The translations under genes and the position numbers were made by a program. The notes beneath the pieces are model-generated. The model made no database searches. It worked only from the letters and a program-made list of their open reading frames with translations, and was not told the origin of the DNA. A stretch of DNA of 60,000 nucleotides from Diphasiastrum complanatum (Eukaryota; Streptophyta; Lycopodiopsida; Lycopodiales; Lycopodiaceae): positions 3,592,827 to 3,652,826 of the forward strand of contig CM055102.1 in assembly GCA_029204225.1 (NCBI GenBank), read 5' to 3'. Positions within the stretch are counted from its first letter, which is position 1. Every line of letters begins with the position of its first letter. Positions 1-11,700 of this stretch are shown in pieces.

Positions 1-290
1 TAGAATGATAAAGGGTTAGGATTTCAATCCTACCTTCTTGAAGTAGCCAATAGAAACCAAGGGGCAAGGGCCTCCCCAAAGATAAAAAGGCACCTCTTGT
101 AACCAATTTGACATGCTAACAGAGAGGAGGAAACTCTACCATTTTTGGAGATCCAAGCATCCTCATGTGCTAATGCTTTCATGCTTTGCTATTGTTTGTG
201 TTTGCTAAATATTTTCCTAGTTTGCATTGTTTTTGCCTTGTGTCTTTAAATGGCTTCTCCAATGTCTGTAGTGTTGAGCACATCAAGCTA

Positions 291-474
<184 letters not shown>

Positions 475-639
475 CCTCCTTTCACCTCTATCTATGATGT
501 TAATGTTAGTTTGGAGCAAGAATTGGAGTGGGGTAGAGTTAGTTTAGTGTAGAAGCAACTAAATAAGCAACTATTCTAAGTTAGATTCCTATCCTTGCGT
601 TCTAACCCTTTTGACAGGCGGAGGGCTGCTCACCATCGA

Positions 640-1318
640 CTTGCTACTATGAAAGTTATAAAAATTTATCTATCATAGCTTTAGGGGTTTGCTAAGTATT
701 TATGTCAAGCATCTTTGTGTAGGAGTTTGATAGGGCCAAAATTGACAAAGATGGCAAAATTCTCAATTCCACATGTAAAGCCACAATTTGGCCAAAAGTA
801 GCTTATGATGCAATCTTGAGCTAGTTAGGCTTGTAAATAGGCTCTTGACACCTATGTTGATGTAATTTGATGAGTGATCAAGTCAAAGTGTTGGCTTTGG
901 TCAAAGGGTCCAATCAAAATTGAGAAATCCTCATGAAAGGTCCAATAGAATTGCAAGATGGATGCATCACTCATCCAATAGCATTAGAGAGGCTAGGATT
1001 AGGGTTCCAATAGGAAGTAATCATGGGTCTCCATGAGTTTTCATATGTACTCTCATTACCAATCATAATCTATTTAAGTTTTTGAGTCATATTGAGTGCA
1101 ATCAAGTTTTGCTTGTATTTTCTTCTCTCTCTACCCGAGGACAATTTGCTCTATTCTCTCTCTACCCGATGAGAGGAGCTTAATTTTACCTAGTTTTTTC
1201 ATGAAGCACTTCGCTTACATGTAAAAATACTTCGGTTATCAATCTATGCATCTATCTTTGCCTCTTTGCCTTAGATTTTGATCTAGATCTTGGATTTCAA
1301 TCTAGTATTGATCTAAAC
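640..1318 (+). repeat. 5' LTR and leader of copia relic A
   Basis: The stretch from about 792 to 1050 is repeated at 3752-4015 on the other side of a copia pol region, as expected for paired LTRs. A third copy of almost the whole block lies inverted at 15281-15945, which fixes the extent. Features include a CT-rich downstream part and two CTACCCGA motifs (about 1131 and 1169). The outer TG terminus is not certain; TGATAGGGCC at 729 is one candidate. The LTR/leader runs straight into pol coding sequence at 1319, so gag and protease are deleted. Confidence 0.75.
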
Positions 1319-3752
1319 TTATGGCATAGGAGGTTGGGACATCCCAAATACAAATTAATGCTTTCTATGTGCAAAGAATCCAAGGCTATTGGCTTACCAA
1401 AGAATCTTTCCAAGGAGATCAAGCCATGTGAGGCTTGTGCTATTGCAAAATCACCCAAGGAAGCATGTCAAAGATCTTCCATCAAAAGCACTCATCCTTT
1501 GGAGTTGATACACTCGGATGTGCACTTCTCATCATCTCAAAGCAAGGGAGGAGCCACTTGCTTTGTGACTTTTATTGATGATTTCACAATATATACATGG
1601 CTATATCTTCTTTCTTCTAAATCTTTGGTGTATGATTACTTCCTTATATTCAAAGCATATGTTGAGAACCAATTCTCATTTAAGATCAAGGCTTTGAGGT
1701 GTGATGGAGGAGGAGAGTATATCTCCAACAAATTCCATGTCTATTGTGAGCAAGAAGGTATAAAGAGGGAGTTCTCCTTTGCTTACTCACCATCTCAAAT
1801 TGGAGTGGCCGAGAGGACGAATAGATCCTTATGTGAAGGTGCAAAAGCCATAAGGATTGAAGCATCTTTGCCTAAAGACTTTTGGGGAGAGGCTATAAAT
1901 TGTGCAAATTATCTTTGCAATAGGATCCCACATCTTGCTCTTGGAGGAAGAACACCATATGAGGTCTTATTCAAAAAGAAGCCTAAGGTTGATCACCTTA
2001 GAGTATTTGGCACTATTTGCTGTGCACATATTCCCTTGGAAACAAGGAAGAAGGACTATCCATGCCCTTGCAAAGGGATCATGGCTGGATATTCATCCAC
2101 CAAAAAAGGCTTATAGAGTCTTTGTGCTCTCTACTTCTCAAGTGATTGAAAGTAGAGATGTTATCATGCCTATTGAAGACCATCAAGACTTGTTGGGGTC
2201 GAGATTTGAGGAGGAGGAGTCTCCTTGGGGTTGCACACCTATAGGAGGACATCATGAGAGAGATCCGAGCCTAAGAGGTTTTCTTATGTTGACAAAGGCA
2301 AGCAAGTGGAGCTTGATTGCACCAACTTTGCATATTTCATCTCACATGAAAAGCCAAAGGATGCTGAAGAGGCACTCAATACCAAGGAGTGGTATGATGC
2401 CATGAAGCAAGACTATGAAGCCTTGATCATCAACAACACTTGGGAGCTTGTGGATCCTCCATCCAAAAAGCATATCATTGGATCCAAGTGGGTATTTCAA
2501 ATCAACTACAATCAAGATGGTACTATCAACAAGCACAAGGCAAGATTATGTGCCAAGGGATTTGCTCGAATCCATGGACTTGATTATGAAGAGACCTTTG
2601 CACCCGTGGCAAAGATAGTGACAATAAAGATTCTTATATCTCTTGCTACCTATTTCAAGTGGAAGGTGTTCCAATTGGATGTTTCCAATGCATTTCTCAA
2701 CAGTTATCTTCAAGAGGAAATTTACATGGAACAACCTCAAGGATTCATCAAGGATGAATCAAAAGTGTGCTTGGCTTTCAAGAGTCTTTATGGACTCAAG
2801 CAAGCACCAAGATCTTGGTATGAGAGACTCAACTCTTTTCTTATCTCACTAGGATTCACTCTTAGTGACTATGATCCATCCATGTATATCAAGTTTGTTG
2901 CTAGTGATATTGTTACTCTTCTCATTTATGTAGATGACATTATCCTTTGTGGAAGTTGTATCAAATTGGTTGAAGAGACCAAAATAGCACTTGGAAAAGA
3001 GTTTAAGTTGCAAGATCTAGGAGAGATCCATTACGTATTAGGCCTAGAGATTGACTTTCATGATGATTATGCTTTTATTTGTCAATCTAGATATGCTCTT
3101 TCTATGTTGAAAAAAATTCATATGGAAGGTTGTTAAGGGCGTTAACACACCAATGGAGCACATTGTAAAACATCCTAATAAAGGTGATGAAAGATCCTTT
3201 GAGGACATCATACTTTTTAGGATTATTATTGGATCCTTGATATGGCTTACCATCACTAGGCCTGACTTGATCTATTGTGTGCACAAGTTGAGCCAATCTA
3301 TGCAAGATCCAAAGATCCAACATTGGAAGATGGCCAAGAGGGTGCTAAGGTATATATCTTCATCACATAATTATGGCTTACTTTACAAGAGTGAAGATTT
3401 ATCTATTATTGGCTACTCGGATTCGGACTTTACAAGTGATAAGATGGATTGAAAGTCCACAAGTACATATACTATCTTTTTTGGAGGAAATCTCATATCT
3501 TGGCTTTTCAAAAAGCAAGATACTGTGCATCAAAGAGGAGGAGCTACCACTGATTTATTGTGATAATATTTCGGCCCAAGCACTTGCAAATAATCCAATT
3601 TTTCATGCAAGAAGCAAGCACGTAGAAGTGGCACACCACTTTGAAGCTTATTGGAGGAGAGATCCATTTGGAACATATCGATTCATCATCCTGTATTGTC
3701 GATCTACTCACCAAGCATCTACTCAAGAGTTCCTTCATCAAACATCATTTGG
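1319..3752 (+). pseudogene. Ty1/copia relic A: integrase, reverse transcriptase, RNase H (broken)
   Basis: Coding similarity starts with a GAG-pre-integrase block (LWHRRLGHP; CEACAIAK). The integrase core follows with all three acidic residues visible (HSDVH, RCDGGGEY, GVAERTNR). The frame shifts near 2095 inside the integrase C-terminal part. The reverse transcriptase runs from about 2380 to 3136 with LDVSNAFLN, SLYGLKQAPRSWY and an intact LIYVDDI. A stop at about 3134 and further shifts split the connection and RNase H parts (GYSDSDF), which continue in other frames to about 3752. Gag, zinc knuckle and protease are missing. It is therefore a dead element with an internal deletion. LTR-type repeats flank both sides. 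The order integrase before reverse transcriptase places it in copia, not Ty3/gypsy. Confidence 0.93.
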
Positions 3753-4015
3753 CCAAAAGTAGCTTATGATGCAATCTCGAGCTAGTTAGGCTTGTAAATA
3801 GACTTGTGACACTTGTGTTAATGTAATTTGATGAGTGATCAAGTCAAAGTGTTAACTTTGGTCAAAGGGTCCAATCAAAATTGAGAAATCCTCATGAAGG
3901 GTCCAATAGAATTGCAAGATGGATGCATCACTCATCCAATAGCATTAGAGAGTCTAGGATTAGGGGTCCAGTTGGAAGTAAGCATGGGTCTCCACGAGTT
4001 TTCATATGTACTTAT
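3748..4015 (+). repeat. Partial 3' LTR of copia relic A
   Basis: This direct repeat of 788-1050 has roughly 90% identity by eye, including the block around GTCCAATAGAATTGCAAGATGG. It lacks the first part of the LTR and stops after TTTTCATATGTAC near 4015, where unrelated sequence begins. The left junction lies in TTTGGCCAAAAG, which occurs in both the pol end and the LTR. Confidence 0.8.
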
Positions 4016-4097
4016 TGAAAACCCGAGAATTGATTCTCATAATTCCGACGACTCAGATGATGAAGAGAACAACAATGATTCTTTGCATAAGGACAAT

Positions 4098-4174
4098 TGT
4101 AAAGATCCTGAAGGAATAACCCCTAAGTCGGGCTCTGATACCAATGTAAAGATCATGAAGGAATAACCCCTAAG
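4098..4174 (-). repeat. 47-bp tandem duplication carrying a minus-strand tRNA-Met primer-binding site
   Basis: The 30-nt motif beginning TGTAAAGATC occurs at 4098 and 4145, period 47, with one difference. Between the copies, 4132-4143 reads GCTCTGATACCA, the reverse complement of the copia primer-binding site TGGTATCAGAGC. On the minus strand this is an LTR end followed by a primer-binding site, so a second, oppositely oriented retroelement end abuts relic A. No gag coding was found on its downstream side. Confidence 0.6.
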
Positions 4175-5700
4175 CTGAGGATAGGAAAACACAACATTCT
4201 AGTGGTAAAAAATGCTATATCACATGGGTAGGAGTGCTTTTCCACGTGTGAAATATCATGTAAAAAGTTCAAATCCAATTACCAAGAGCTATGAAAGTGA
4301 ATGAAAACAATCACAGATTAAGTTACAAAGCACAATACACAATTATTCTAAAAATTTGTTGTACTCAATTGAAATGCTAAATTTTTGAATTGAATTGCCT
4401 ATGTTCTAGTACTATGAAAACTATGCATGATGGAGCTCAAGATCATGATCTAAGGACTGATTACTAAGAAATTTGTTCAAAATCAATGTTTTGTGTTTTG
4501 AACTACAAAGGGTAGGAGACAGAGAAAAATCTTAAGGAGTTTTGAGTCTACATGAGAGCTTTTAGCTATGGCTGCATTGAAAAGACTACTTGACTACTTT
4601 CATATAGGATGTGCAACAATACTTAGGTGGTGATTTTAGTTTTTATTTATTAGAATATTCTAGGTCTGATGATTGGATTGTAGTTCGTGTATTGGTTTCC
4701 ATACATTAGAGACTATGGTTTTTTTCTATCAAGAAGTGCAATAGTAGTACTATAGTATTCGTAGACACGCGTGAGATTTGAATAATGTTTGAATTTGAAT
4801 CAAAGGATTGTTGAAGGTCGAATGTCAAATGTCGAATGAAAATCAAATTCAAACATCAAATGAAGGCCGAATGTCAAAGATGTTCGAATTTGAATACAAT
4901 ACGCATGAAATTTGAGTGCCATTTGCATGAAAATTCTAACAAATTTCAGTTGCTTGGAGTTTCAAATTTGATGAATTTCATGCAGCTTGAATCCTAAGTA
5001 AAAAAAGGAGACATTCAAATTTGATCTCTATAGTTCCAATTTTGAATAAAACTATAGACCTTCGAACCCAATTAGAATTTGACAAACTTAGTAGATGTGA
5101 CATGAAAGGTTCGAAGTGAAATTAAATTCCAACACTACCTAACCCACTATCTGTCTCCCTACCCATTATTTTCCCTCCCTTATTGCTAGGAGTGCTTGCA
5201 TGCTTTTGTCCCATACGTTTTTGGGACTTCCTACATCTCCTACATATAAATAAATGAACATATCTTTAGATTAGCATCATTCCGCTATCAGGCATTAATC
5301 CTAACATTGTGAATCCTCCTTTGATCACGATTTTCAGCCTGTAGGGAGTAGCAACATGAATCGTTTGGGGCTATGTGGCACCCTCACAATTACGTTTGGG
5401 CCAAACGTAGGTGTGTCACTAAGATGCAAGGGTATACCAAGGGTTAATAATTCCAAGAAGCGTTACCTAAAAGAACGGTATATACCTTATGCCATTGGTT
5501 AAGTTGGGTAAGAGTTGCTGTTGCACCCACATATGTGCAGATTTAAACCTAGGGTGCAACAATGTCCATGTGTATCAAACTTTCATTGATTATTATTTCT
5601 TGGTTTGAGAGTGTATTTTGAGTGGACTAAGATGAGCAACTCTTCAATCTGGCTTAAATGAATCATCCCATGTTATCCCTTCATGCGTTAATTTGGTTAC
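4175..5700. other. Intergenic stretch, no gene recognised
   Basis: I see no coding similarity on either strand. From 4780 to 4900 there are short repeated words of the type GAATTTGAAT and TCGAATGTCAAA. A perfect 19-nt palindrome, TACGTTTGGGCCAAACGTA, lies at 5391-5409. Confidence 0.6.
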
Positions 5701-5706
5701 TTTAAT

Positions 5707-6268
5707 GTAGTCTATAAACAAAGCATTAAATCTTCTGACTGGGTAAAGATACCACCATTTCAGGACTAATTTTGCCCAATTGAAGGTTACAGAAGCAATG
5801 CAATTAAAGAGCTCACACAACAACTCATAATACAGTTTCAAAGCATTGTGGGTTGAACAGATCTTGGTTCAGAGATTAAGTTAGATATTTATAGTCGCTC
5901 TATAGGCAAGGAATTACATCTTCTGGACAGGTAAAAATCTCATTTCAAGACTAGTTTTGCCAAAGATCTAAGTATAAGATCAACTGTTGCTTACAGAAGC
6001 AATACAACTAAAGAGCTCACACAACAACACAATACACAGTTTCAAAGGGATGTGGGTTCAAACAGAAGCTTGGATCATATATTCAGTTATTTATTATATA
6101 TACTCGGTCTATGGACAAAGAATTACATCTTCTGACCGGGTAGAGATCTGAACTGATTTTGCCAGAAAGGATCTAAGTATAACAGCAAGTGTTGCTTACA
6201 GAAGAAATACAATACACAGTTTCAAGGAAATGTGGGTTTGCATAGAAGTTTGGATCAAGAATGCTCTG
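5707..6268 (-). repeat. Triplicated segment of about 190-210 bp just past the WAV3-like stop codon
   Basis: Three tandem, diverged copies begin near 5711, 5899 and 6108. Each carries in order a TCTATA(A/G)(A/G)CAA(A/G)G(A/C)ATTA block, CATCTTCTGA(C), TTTTGCC, ACAGAAGCAATACAA and ACAGTTTCAA followed by GTGGGTT. Copy 2 and copy 3 are most alike. The array ends about 20 bp from the stop codon of the minus-strand gene, so all or part is likely transcribed as 3' UTR. A minus-strand AATAAATAA (polyadenylation-like) lies near 6085. Confidence 0.8.
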
Positions 6269-6289
6269 TAGCTTGGCTATTCCTGTGGC

Positions 6290-9238
6290 TTAGCTATTTC
6301 CAAGGGATGGTGATGGCGCTGCTGCACTGATTTTCCTGTTGCTTGATCTTCTGCTGGGCGATGCTTGCTGCCTGTGTCGTGTCCTTGGTGATGAAGGATG
6401 AGGTGAGGTGGCGAGTGATTGCGAGCGAAAAACCATGTCAACCATTAAAGGTGTCTGGTAGTCGCGGCTATGACGATCCACAGAGGCACCTCTGGTGGTG
6501 GCTCGTTGGCGAAAATGGGAGCTATGAGCAGAAAGAATGTAAGCCCTTCCGGATCTCTCATAAAGCTGCCTGTTGGCCATCCTGGTTTGGATTTCAGTCA
6601 GTTCGGATTCCAGAGCTTTGGATAGCTCATCGCCCACTTGCCAGGCCGCGGAGTAGTGGATCGCACTTTTTGCATTCTCTAATGCTTGTTGGGCGCCTGG
6701 TATGTCGCCTCTGTCCGCCATTGATCCTGCCTCTACGATGCTTTGAGCAGTGCGAAGCCGATTTCTCTGACTATCTACCTCTAAGCTGATGGTGAGCTGA
6801 TCTTCCAATGCATACTCTGGTCGAGTGATGTAGACCTCCGGCATAGAGATCCGAATAGATGTTTTGGAAATAGGATCTTTGTAGATGCAAGCCCCCCCTT
6901 TCAGTATAGCCATCTCTGAGTGTTTGCTCATTGGAGGGGGATCCCAAGCTGGGAGCTGCAGCTGTAGCAGAATGTCTCGTTCCTCATCAGCGTACAAATC
7001 TCCAAATCTTACAATCCCCCCATCGCCAGATTCATTAATGCTGCTTTCGTAGCTTCCTGCTTCTATTTTCTTTAGACGGATTGTATCTGTACCAAATGAA
7101 AGCGCTACTTCCACGTCTTGAACGACGACGCTAAGGAGGCCTCCAATGCACTGGGCGAAAGCGTCTTGCACTGTTTCCTCTGCTTGAATGAAAGAAAAGG
7201 TGCCACCTGAGATCTCAGCAACAGAGTGCATTATGGTGGCGTCGTGATCGGCTCCAAATCCGAAAGTATGAACAGGAATGGATGGCTGTCCCTGCCTTAT
7301 GTACTGCCTGATCGACGGAGGAAGCAGCCTCTGATGATTCAATCTTCCTCGCAGGCTACCAGAGAATGAATTCTGTGGACCGGAGGTCAAGTTGTACATG
7401 TCTTGTCCATCGGATAGAAGGATGATTGTTGAAACAGGATTGCGAACACGCCGATCCTCCAGTACCTTCGCTCCCTTGCGCAATCCCTCTGCGATGTTAG
7501 TGCCACCGATGGAGATAAGCCCATCTATGGCTCGCAATGCAGATTGCTTGCCTTCTTCCACCATTCGACGAAGAGGCAGGACACGTTTTGCTGTGGAAGA
7601 GAAAGCCACCACGGAGAGACGATCATCTGCGCTGAGATTGGTAATAACAAAGTTCATAGCTCGCTTCAGAAGGCGAAGCTTTGCCCCTGCCATGCTTCCG
7701 CTCACATCAAGCACAGTAACAAGGTCAATGGGAGCGCGAGAGCTCGCATTCATCGGCAGTCGTTCATTTTCATCCGAAACGATCCTCTGAAGCGTCTGCC
7801 TTCCCGCAGGAGCTTTGAGATGGACAAGCACGGTGAAATCATCTCGAGTCTCGGAGTATGCAATAGCTCCGACTTCAGCGAAAGCAGTTAGCTTGATGTT
7901 CTGATCCATCTTCGCCTGCGACTGCCCTATTACTGCTGTATCTTCTTCATCACGTGACTGTTGCGTTCCTCCGATCCCATCTGATGTCACAGCGGCTACT
8001 CCAACACCCACGATGCCTCTGTCATCGCTAGTTCCACCAGCTTCTGGGCTATTATCCGTATCTGCGAACGCTTCATTGCTGCTTCCAGGATTCAGCGGCT
8101 CATCATCATCAAAGACCATTGGATCGGAAGTAAACGTGCTTGATTGAAGCGGCCTTATATGTCCATTCGTACTGGCATGGTGAAGAGTTCGAACTACAGG
8201 ATCTCTTCTCCACGGCCCGGCATCTAAACCAGCTACCTGATCTATGCGGCCACGGAGGGGAAACTGTGTGAGATCGGATGATCTTATGCGTGATTCTGCT
8301 GCCGCCAGCGGAGGCGCTTGCCATGGAACGTCTTTCCACTTTGCTCGGCAAACTGGGCAGATGAGGTTCCCGTGCCTCACGTTTGCGGTGATGCACGAAA
8401 AATGGAAAGTGTGAGAGCATTCTGCTGTGAAAAGAGCGTGGCCGTGACCTGCTTTCATCGCCTCCAAGCATATTGCACAAGATGACTGCAACAGATCAAT
8501 AAGCTATCAAGTCAGATCTCAAAACTAACAGCACGTAAAAACATTTCATTCAGAAAAGTCGTATCAAAGCCTTTGATAGAATATTTCTATTAAAGTGAAT
8601 GGCACGTCATTACAGACTTCATAACCTCTATTTGAGGTCAGGAAGGAAGTTCGATCCAATCGGCAACAAAATTGAGGGGAAAATGTTTCTAGACCCAAAC
8701 ATATTGACTACAGATGAAAGAAGAAATTCTCGTAAGACATAGCCTCCAAGCTAATTATTAATCAACAGTTTGACTGTATTGAAAGAAAAAACTCTCGTAA
8801 GATATAGCTTGCAAACTGATCATCAATCTACAAATCACGTCACAGGCCGTGTCGATCAGCCAATATTACGATTCATACAAGTAGCTTTGTTAAACAATAC
8901 GAACAGAAAAAGTATATCATTCAGACAATTTCATGTCAAACATATAGTATGGAAATCTGAGGAATCTATTCCACTAAATGAAAGCCATTCTATAATAGTG
9001 TTGATCAAACAGGTTATACTCGAGCTAGTCGTATGGTTGATCGAAAGACGTGCATTCGAGATGACAACGGACTCGGCGAACCAGGATCGGAGTGATGGCC
9101 TAGAACTCCTGCCGCATCGACGCCACCATCCGCGTCATTACATTCGCTAGGAATTTCATCGTCAGGCGACTGCGGGTACGCCAAGCTGCATACATGTAAT
9201 CCCAAGATTGCTTTTGCTGCCTCCCATCCTCTTCCCAT
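6290..9238 (-). CDS. WAV3-type RING-H2/VWA E3 ubiquitin ligase (two exons)
   Basis: Exon 1 is 9238-9020 and exon 2 is 8485-6290, joined across a 534-bp intron (donor CGA|GTATAA, acceptor TTGCAG|TC) in phase 0. The product is 804 aa. It starts MGRGWEAAKAILGL, a short N-terminal block like other family members. A RING-H2 finger follows at about 76-121 (CAICLEAM, CSHTFHFSC, CPVCRAKW). A VWA domain spans about 326-530 with a complete MIDAS: DVSGS (D333, S335, S337), GGTN (T402) and LLSDGQD (D432). A beta-rich C-terminal region and a Ser/Arg-rich tail close the protein. The Arabidopsis WAV3/WAVH/EDA40 family acts as E3 ligases in gravitropism and auxin-related root growth; that role is known for the family and only inferred here. 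Met 9238 was chosen because upstream in-frame codons offer only TTG, and the exon 1 motif matches family N-termini. The family's usual length is about 700 aa. The intron site just before the RING cysteines supports the model. Confidence 0.93.
8486..9019 (-). other. Intron of the WAV3-like gene with an internal direct repeat
   Basis: The minus-strand donor is GTATAA at 9019 and the acceptor TATTGATCTGTTGCAG ends at 8486. Inside, a diverged direct repeat of period about 65 bp shares CTCGTAAGA(C/T)ATAGC at 8729 and 8794. Looser matches around the word CATTCAGA follow. Confidence 0.8.
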
Positions 9239-9419
9239 CCTTCCTTTAATACTCTTACTTCCAGAGCCGATCAAGACATGGCCTCTGATTGTCCAATTGC
9301 ACTTTAATTAAGATCAAAAGGTCCTAGATCAATACGCATATCAAAGCTCCCATGCCGCGGTGCAGTTAGCAAAATTTGCAGCGAAATAATAAAATATAAA
9401 TCTGACCGCACTGATCATA

Positions 9420-9560
9420 CCGGATAGCAAAAGAACGAATAGCTTAGGCCGCACAGATGATGACAGATAGCAAAAGAATGAATAGCTCTGGCCGCGCTGA
9501 GTACCATAGCAGATTGATTGCAAGACGATGAATAGCTCTGGCAGCACCGATCATGACAGA
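9420..9560. repeat. Short tandem array upstream of the WAV3-like gene (three units)
   Basis: Three diverged units of about 43-46 bp share GATAGCAAAAGAA(C/T)GAATAGCT and GGCCGC. They start near 9423, 9466 and 9509. They lie 185-320 bp upstream of the gene's start codon, in its probable promoter or 5' UTR. Confidence 0.7.
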
Positions 9561-10009
9561 TTAGACAAAGGCAAAAGAAAAGCAAAAGAATGTAAAACAC
9601 AAATCTTTGGGCAAATACTCTGAATAAAACGAAAAGCAGACCACAAGCGCTATAACTCACGTCAAAAGCAAGAATAAAAAACGATCAACGTGACATGTAT
9701 ACAGGATACGGGACAAGAGCAAAGGCCGGAAAGTGATCTTGACTCTTTCGAAAGAATCAGCAGTCAACCACCCTACTTAGCCCAACAGCATCAAACTACG
9801 AGTGATGCTCGTCGTGCATGCATCCACCAAAAAGCAGCTGACATGGAATATATCATTTTTCTCTTGAAGTTGGTGCCATGTGTCGCCCATACTCCAGCCA
9901 CTTTTATCCAAAGACCTGAAGCCTTACATAAAGAACGAGGAATAGGCAGAATAATATAACAAATCTCGCTGACTGACACAAGATTCTCTATGATAATAAT
10001 AAGCAAAAT

Positions 10010-10570
10010 TATATGAATCTTCTGTTTGCTGACAGTGGATTCTGGATGATCGTGGCAGGTCGTGACAGCAATCGATCGAAGTTTCAGCTTATACCAAGAG
10101 CTTGTGCATACAGTGCAAGAAGTAAACCCTCTAGTAAGATTCTGGTTGCTGACACAAAACTTTGGATGAAAAACTAGGATCGAAGAAACAATATGATTAA
10201 TCTGCTTGCTAGCACAAAACTCTGGATGAATATATAAAAATCAAAGAAATAGGCAGTTTCAAATGCAAAACAGTACGATTGATCTGCTTGCTGACACAAC
10301 ACTCTGGAACAGGCAGAATAGCATGCAAAACAATATGATTGATATGCTTGCTAACACAAACCTCTGGATGAAAAATCAGGATCTAAGGAGTAGGCAGATT
10401 AATATGCCATACAGCATGACTGTTCTGCTTGCTGAAGCAAAACTCTGAACGAAAAAATTGGATCGAAGGAAAAGGCAGAATTGCATGCAAAACAAGATGA
10501 TTGATCTGCTGCCTAACACAAAATTCTGGATGACAAACGATAAATCGAGGAAGCAAGTGATCGGGATGGG
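10010..10570. repeat. Minisatellite-like array, about seven units of 60-80 bp
   Basis: The core TCTGCTTGCTGACACAAAAC, then CTCTGGATGAAAAA and a GGCAGAAT..GCATGCAAAACA tail, recurs near 10018, 10140, 10201, 10283, 10342, 10423 and 10504. Units differ in length because internal blocks are missing in some. The array lies 0.8-1.3 kb upstream of the WAV3-like start codon. Short ORFs across it are repeat translations. Confidence 0.85.
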
Positions 10571-10849
10571 ATTAGAGCACAAGAAGACCAAAACTTGGAA
10601 ATCCTAGACTATTGTTTTCTGCGGCTGATGGACAAAAACTGAAACTGCGCTTACCAAGCCCATAGCCCACAGCCCACACCATCAAAACTGGATCTTTTTT
10701 CAAATTCTCAGGTAAAGACTGAATTTTGCCAGAGCCCAAATGGGGTACTGCTCTCGCAAATTCATAGAAAACCCAGCTGCATTCGAGGCATGGGTGTGGA
10801 CAGCAGCGCCGCACAGAGCCTCACATCTTACTGCCACGCTCTGTTTCTA

Positions 10850-11440
10850 ACCCGCCGCCGTTGGATCTAATCCCAAGCATTCAGATCTTGCCACGTCTCG
10901 GTAGGTCAGGTCCACCTAAGGCTTCCAAGTGGCGATACGACACGTGGCTAACATCCAATGGCGCGCGCTGGACCTGTGAAGGCTCTTCGCCCATGGTAGA
11001 GTCTGGATGAGGCTGGTATCTAAAGCGCACGGCGCGACGTTAATCCCCTGGCCCACCATCATTGGATACTGAGAGCCATTCAGATCTCGCCACGTCGGAT
11101 CTAGCAGCCAATCAAAATTTTCCACGTGGTATCAAGGACGCGTGGCAGACATCCAAGTGGGGAACCATGACAAATATCGGCCCATAAAGCTCCATTGGTG
11201 AGGGGGTACCCCAGCGGCCAGGGGCCTGCATCGGCACGCGACAATTCGAAACCCGCGACCGTTGGATCTCACCCTAAACGTTGAGAATCCGACACGTGTT
11301 TTTAAGATGGACCGTTGGCAAGACTTTAAGTGTCAATCCAAGTGTCCAAGTGCCAAAAGAGGGCAGGCCCAAAGAGAGATTTTTCATGAAGCATTTGGCA
11401 GATGAGGGCCAAATGGTAGGGCTCCACGTGGAAGTCAGAC
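10850..11440. promoter_or_regulatory. Cluster of G-box/ACGT elements in a locally repeated block
   Basis: CACGTG hexamers lie at 10941, 11123, 11293 and 11425. Further ACGT cores lie at 10893, 11037, 11092 and 11278. The surrounding text is internally repeated: CAGATCT(T/C)(G)CCACGTC at about 10881 and 11081, and CCGTTGGATCT at about 10858 and 11259. ACGT elements bind plant bZIP and bHLH factors. The block is 1.6-2.2 kb upstream of the WAV3-like start codon, so a role in that gene is possible but unshown. It could equally be a repeat remnant or serve an unseen transcript. Confidence 0.5.
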
Positions 11441-11520
11441 ATGCACGCGAAGCGGGAACACAAATTTTGACTTCAACCTATCACATCATCATCATCATCC
11501 ACTAAATTAGAAAAACGTCA

Positions 11521-11700
11521 AAAGAGACGTGGGCTCAAGTGATTGGGTGATAGAGTGGATAAGAGCTCCTCGGCTTGTGGGTTGCAACCCACCCAAGTTT
11601 TAGTCCCGACCATTTTCGCGAGTGTTTAAGGACAAATTAATGTTGAAGTCCATCCTTTTGGGCCCGCTACAAATAAGCCTTTGTTGAACTACTCCCTATG
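11521..11700 (+). mobile_element. Possible tRNA-derived SINE
   Basis: The head reads like a decayed tRNA gene with an internal RNA polymerase III promoter. There is an A-box-like TGGGTGATAGAGTGG near 11544 and a B-box-like stretch ending in TTTTAGTCCCGACC near 11611. A non-tRNA body follows to about 11700. No poly-A or T tail or target duplication was confirmed. Confidence 0.4.

Noticed and set aside
3894-4166. 90-codon ORF after copia relic A
   Set aside because: It crosses the 3' LTR fragment and the 47-bp duplication and has no recognisable domain.
6343-8480. Several ORFs antisense or out of frame inside the WAV3-like exon 2
   Set aside because: The minus-strand frame carries RING and VWA motifs over its whole length; the others have no domain and are shadows of GC-richer coding sequence.
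11521-11611. A functional tRNA gene
   Set aside because: The A-box-like and B-box-like words are present, but no cloverleaf with a paired acceptor stem can be drawn, so a SINE-like relic is the better reading.
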